In this document: positions 62,847 through 64,000 of the stretch, one piece after another | Layout: each line of letters begins with the position of its first letter | Numbering within the stretch: position 1 is the stretch's first letter | Assembly (NCBI GenBank): GCA_964030785.1 | Contig: OZ034970.1 | Span: 20,088,134 to 20,152,133 of the forward strand | Length of the DNA stretch: 64,000 nt | Origin: Siderastrea siderea | Lineage: Eukaryota > Cnidaria > Anthozoa > Scleractinia > Rhizangiidae | Direction: 5' to 3' | The notes under the pieces: model-generated | Database searches by the model: none | Told to the model about the DNA's origin: nothing | Seen by the model: the letters and a program-made list of their open reading frames with translations, nothing else | Translations under genes and position numbers: made by a program

Positions 62847-63435
62847 CATCTTTGATAAGAGTTACTACACTTCTAACTTCAGCTACAAACACTTTCAGGT
62901 AATCAAACAAGGTAGGAGACAGCACCACCCTGGCAGGGCCATATGCATGTATGTCTGCAGTCTTGTGCTTCTTCACACTAATGATGTAACTTCTCTCGCA
63001 TCGCTTTGCTTTGTGGAACTCAATCATAGTCATGTTGGCTAGCACGCCCGATCTATGGGCGTTAGCGATTGTTATTTGAGTTAGGATGAAATCTCTAATC
63101 AGTGTGTAATCTGCTTGGTTAATTTCAAGGCAGTGGGCCCCACTAAGCTGATTGATGAGGGAGATTGCTCTTCGTGTTGATTCACTCTGCTCAAATTTAG
63201 TAATCATTTCGGCTGATATTAAGTTAGAAAGGTCTTCATCCTGTTTCTCAAGATGCCTGTGTTAACTGTCTTTCTTGTAAGATGATGAGCACAAGCGGGC
63301 TTTTTTGTCAATGAAGTTAATAGTAGCATCCTCGACATTCACTCCATCAGGATGCTCTGTTAAGACAAAACTGCAGAAATATCCGAGACTTATCAGGTAG
63401 GATTTAATTGTGTCTGGCTTGTAAGTACGTTCTAC
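62847..63435 (-). pseudogene. Tyrosine recombinase-like gene, 5' half
   Basis: Minus-strand coding: TYKPDTIKSYLISLGYFCSFV (core-binding domain), an in-frame TAA near 63,258, then STRRAISLINQLSGAHCLEIN. The first catalytic Arg region follows (IANAHRSGVLANMTMIEF), then VVLSPTLFDYLKVFVAEVR up to the viral TIR. The matching 3' half is at 45,182-45,944. It has both an old stop and the viral split, so it is non-functional. The family resembles recombinases repeated in cnidarian genomes and is different from the 4-5.3 kb recombinase. Confidence 0.75.
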
Positions 63436-64000
63436 ATTGTTTTAAACAAAGTTACTCACTGAACGTCAAAGTGTACCGGAGAAACTCGCATTTCCATTAC
63501 TATAAACCGCACCTTTCTTTCCATCTCAATGGTAGTATGGTATGAGGTGGCATGTTGTAATGTAATAATCAATTTTTATTGCTTGTTCACATAATAATCG
63601 ATTTTGTTAAATAACACCTATTGTGACAATAAGCTTTAAGCCCCAAATGATCATATTAACTGGGTAAACTTTCTGCTTGAAAGAGAATTTGCCCCCCCCC
63701 CCCTGCGTCACCGCCGCCACCATCCACCATCCACCTGCTTACTTAAGTCGGGTGCAATAACCACTACACTAAGATAAGAATCAAGAATAGACATCTCGTT
63801 ATTGATAGCCAGACTATAAGTACACGGGCAGTGTTCAAGAATAATCGTTAATAACAAGAACAATTGCCAACTATCCAAAACTATTCCTAGTATGATTTAT
63901 ATTTGACGAATAGAAAATTTACAACAAATGTAAAACTGTCTCAGCTTACACAAAGCAACCTAACTTTTTTATAGCTAAATTAACTGGTTATACTCGCTAA
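63436..64000. other. No gene recognised
   Basis: A+T-rich with a C9-10 run and a short CACCATCCACC repeat near 63,690-63,735. No supportable frame or repeat ends. Confidence 0.45.

Overview
The window is animal nuclear DNA. It has spliced genes with GT/AG introns, tRNA-derived SINE units and nearly every class of eukaryotic transposon. The gene families (DUF6589-type proteins with an N-terminal zinc finger, degenerate RecQ-like helicases, Penelope, DIRS-like, Ty3/gypsy, Harbinger and piggyBac elements) resemble those abundant in anthozoan cnidarians (corals, anemones). That placement is inferred from family resemblance; no host marker gene is present. No part looks bacterial.

Region by region. 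0-7.6 kb: a decayed hAT-like transposase tail (-), then a decayed multi-exon DUF6589-type gene (+). Its large intron holds a compact, intact tyrosine-recombinase element flanked by inverted repeats and strong hairpins, plus paired tRNA-Thr-like SINE units. 7.6-17.5 kb: a Ty3/gypsy retrotransposon (-) with both LTRs, a CAAT target duplication, PBS and PPT. Its integrase gene is split by a 3.9 kb insertion at TA, which itself carries an ATCGAT-rich inverted-repeat element. 17.5-30 kb: a MITE, two RecQ-like helicase remnants (-), a second broken gypsy (-) and a second tRNA-SINE pair. 30-37 kb: a DIRS-like retroelement (-) with direct repeats. One repeat is split by an apparently complete PIF/Harbinger transposon (transposase plus Myb/SANT protein), which itself contains a hAT-type MITE. 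37-45 kb: Penelope-like pieces in opposite orientations, a broken piggyBac transposase and a two-exon MADF-domain gene.

The main feature is 45,945-62,841: a complete but mutated Polinton/Maverick (adintovirus-like) endogenous virus of 16.9 kb. It has 282-bp terminal inverted repeats and a 5-bp GTCAT target duplication. It encodes a protein-primed family B DNA polymerase, a retrovirus-type integrase, an A32/FtsK-like packaging ATPase, an adenain-like protease, double- and single-jelly-roll capsid proteins, a PLA2-domain protein, a collagen-like fibre, a late-transcription-factor-like zinc protein and several unknowns. It sits inside a second tyrosine-recombinase gene whose halves flank it (45.2-45.9 kb and 62.8-63.4 kb) and stay in register when the element plus one target copy is removed. 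Polymerase, MCP, ATPase, fibre and other genes carry nonsense or frameshift lesions, while the integrase and penton frames are open.

Most unusual in this element: (i) a GC-rich, strongly folding non-coding segment ending in T5, with a B-box-like sequence, suggesting a pol III transcript comparable to adenovirus VA RNA; (ii) seven GTCAC iterons at near-helical spacing beside it; (iii) a TATATA(C/G)-A-rich motif abutting most start codons; (iv) TIRs that contain the promoter and first 12 codons of two different genes.
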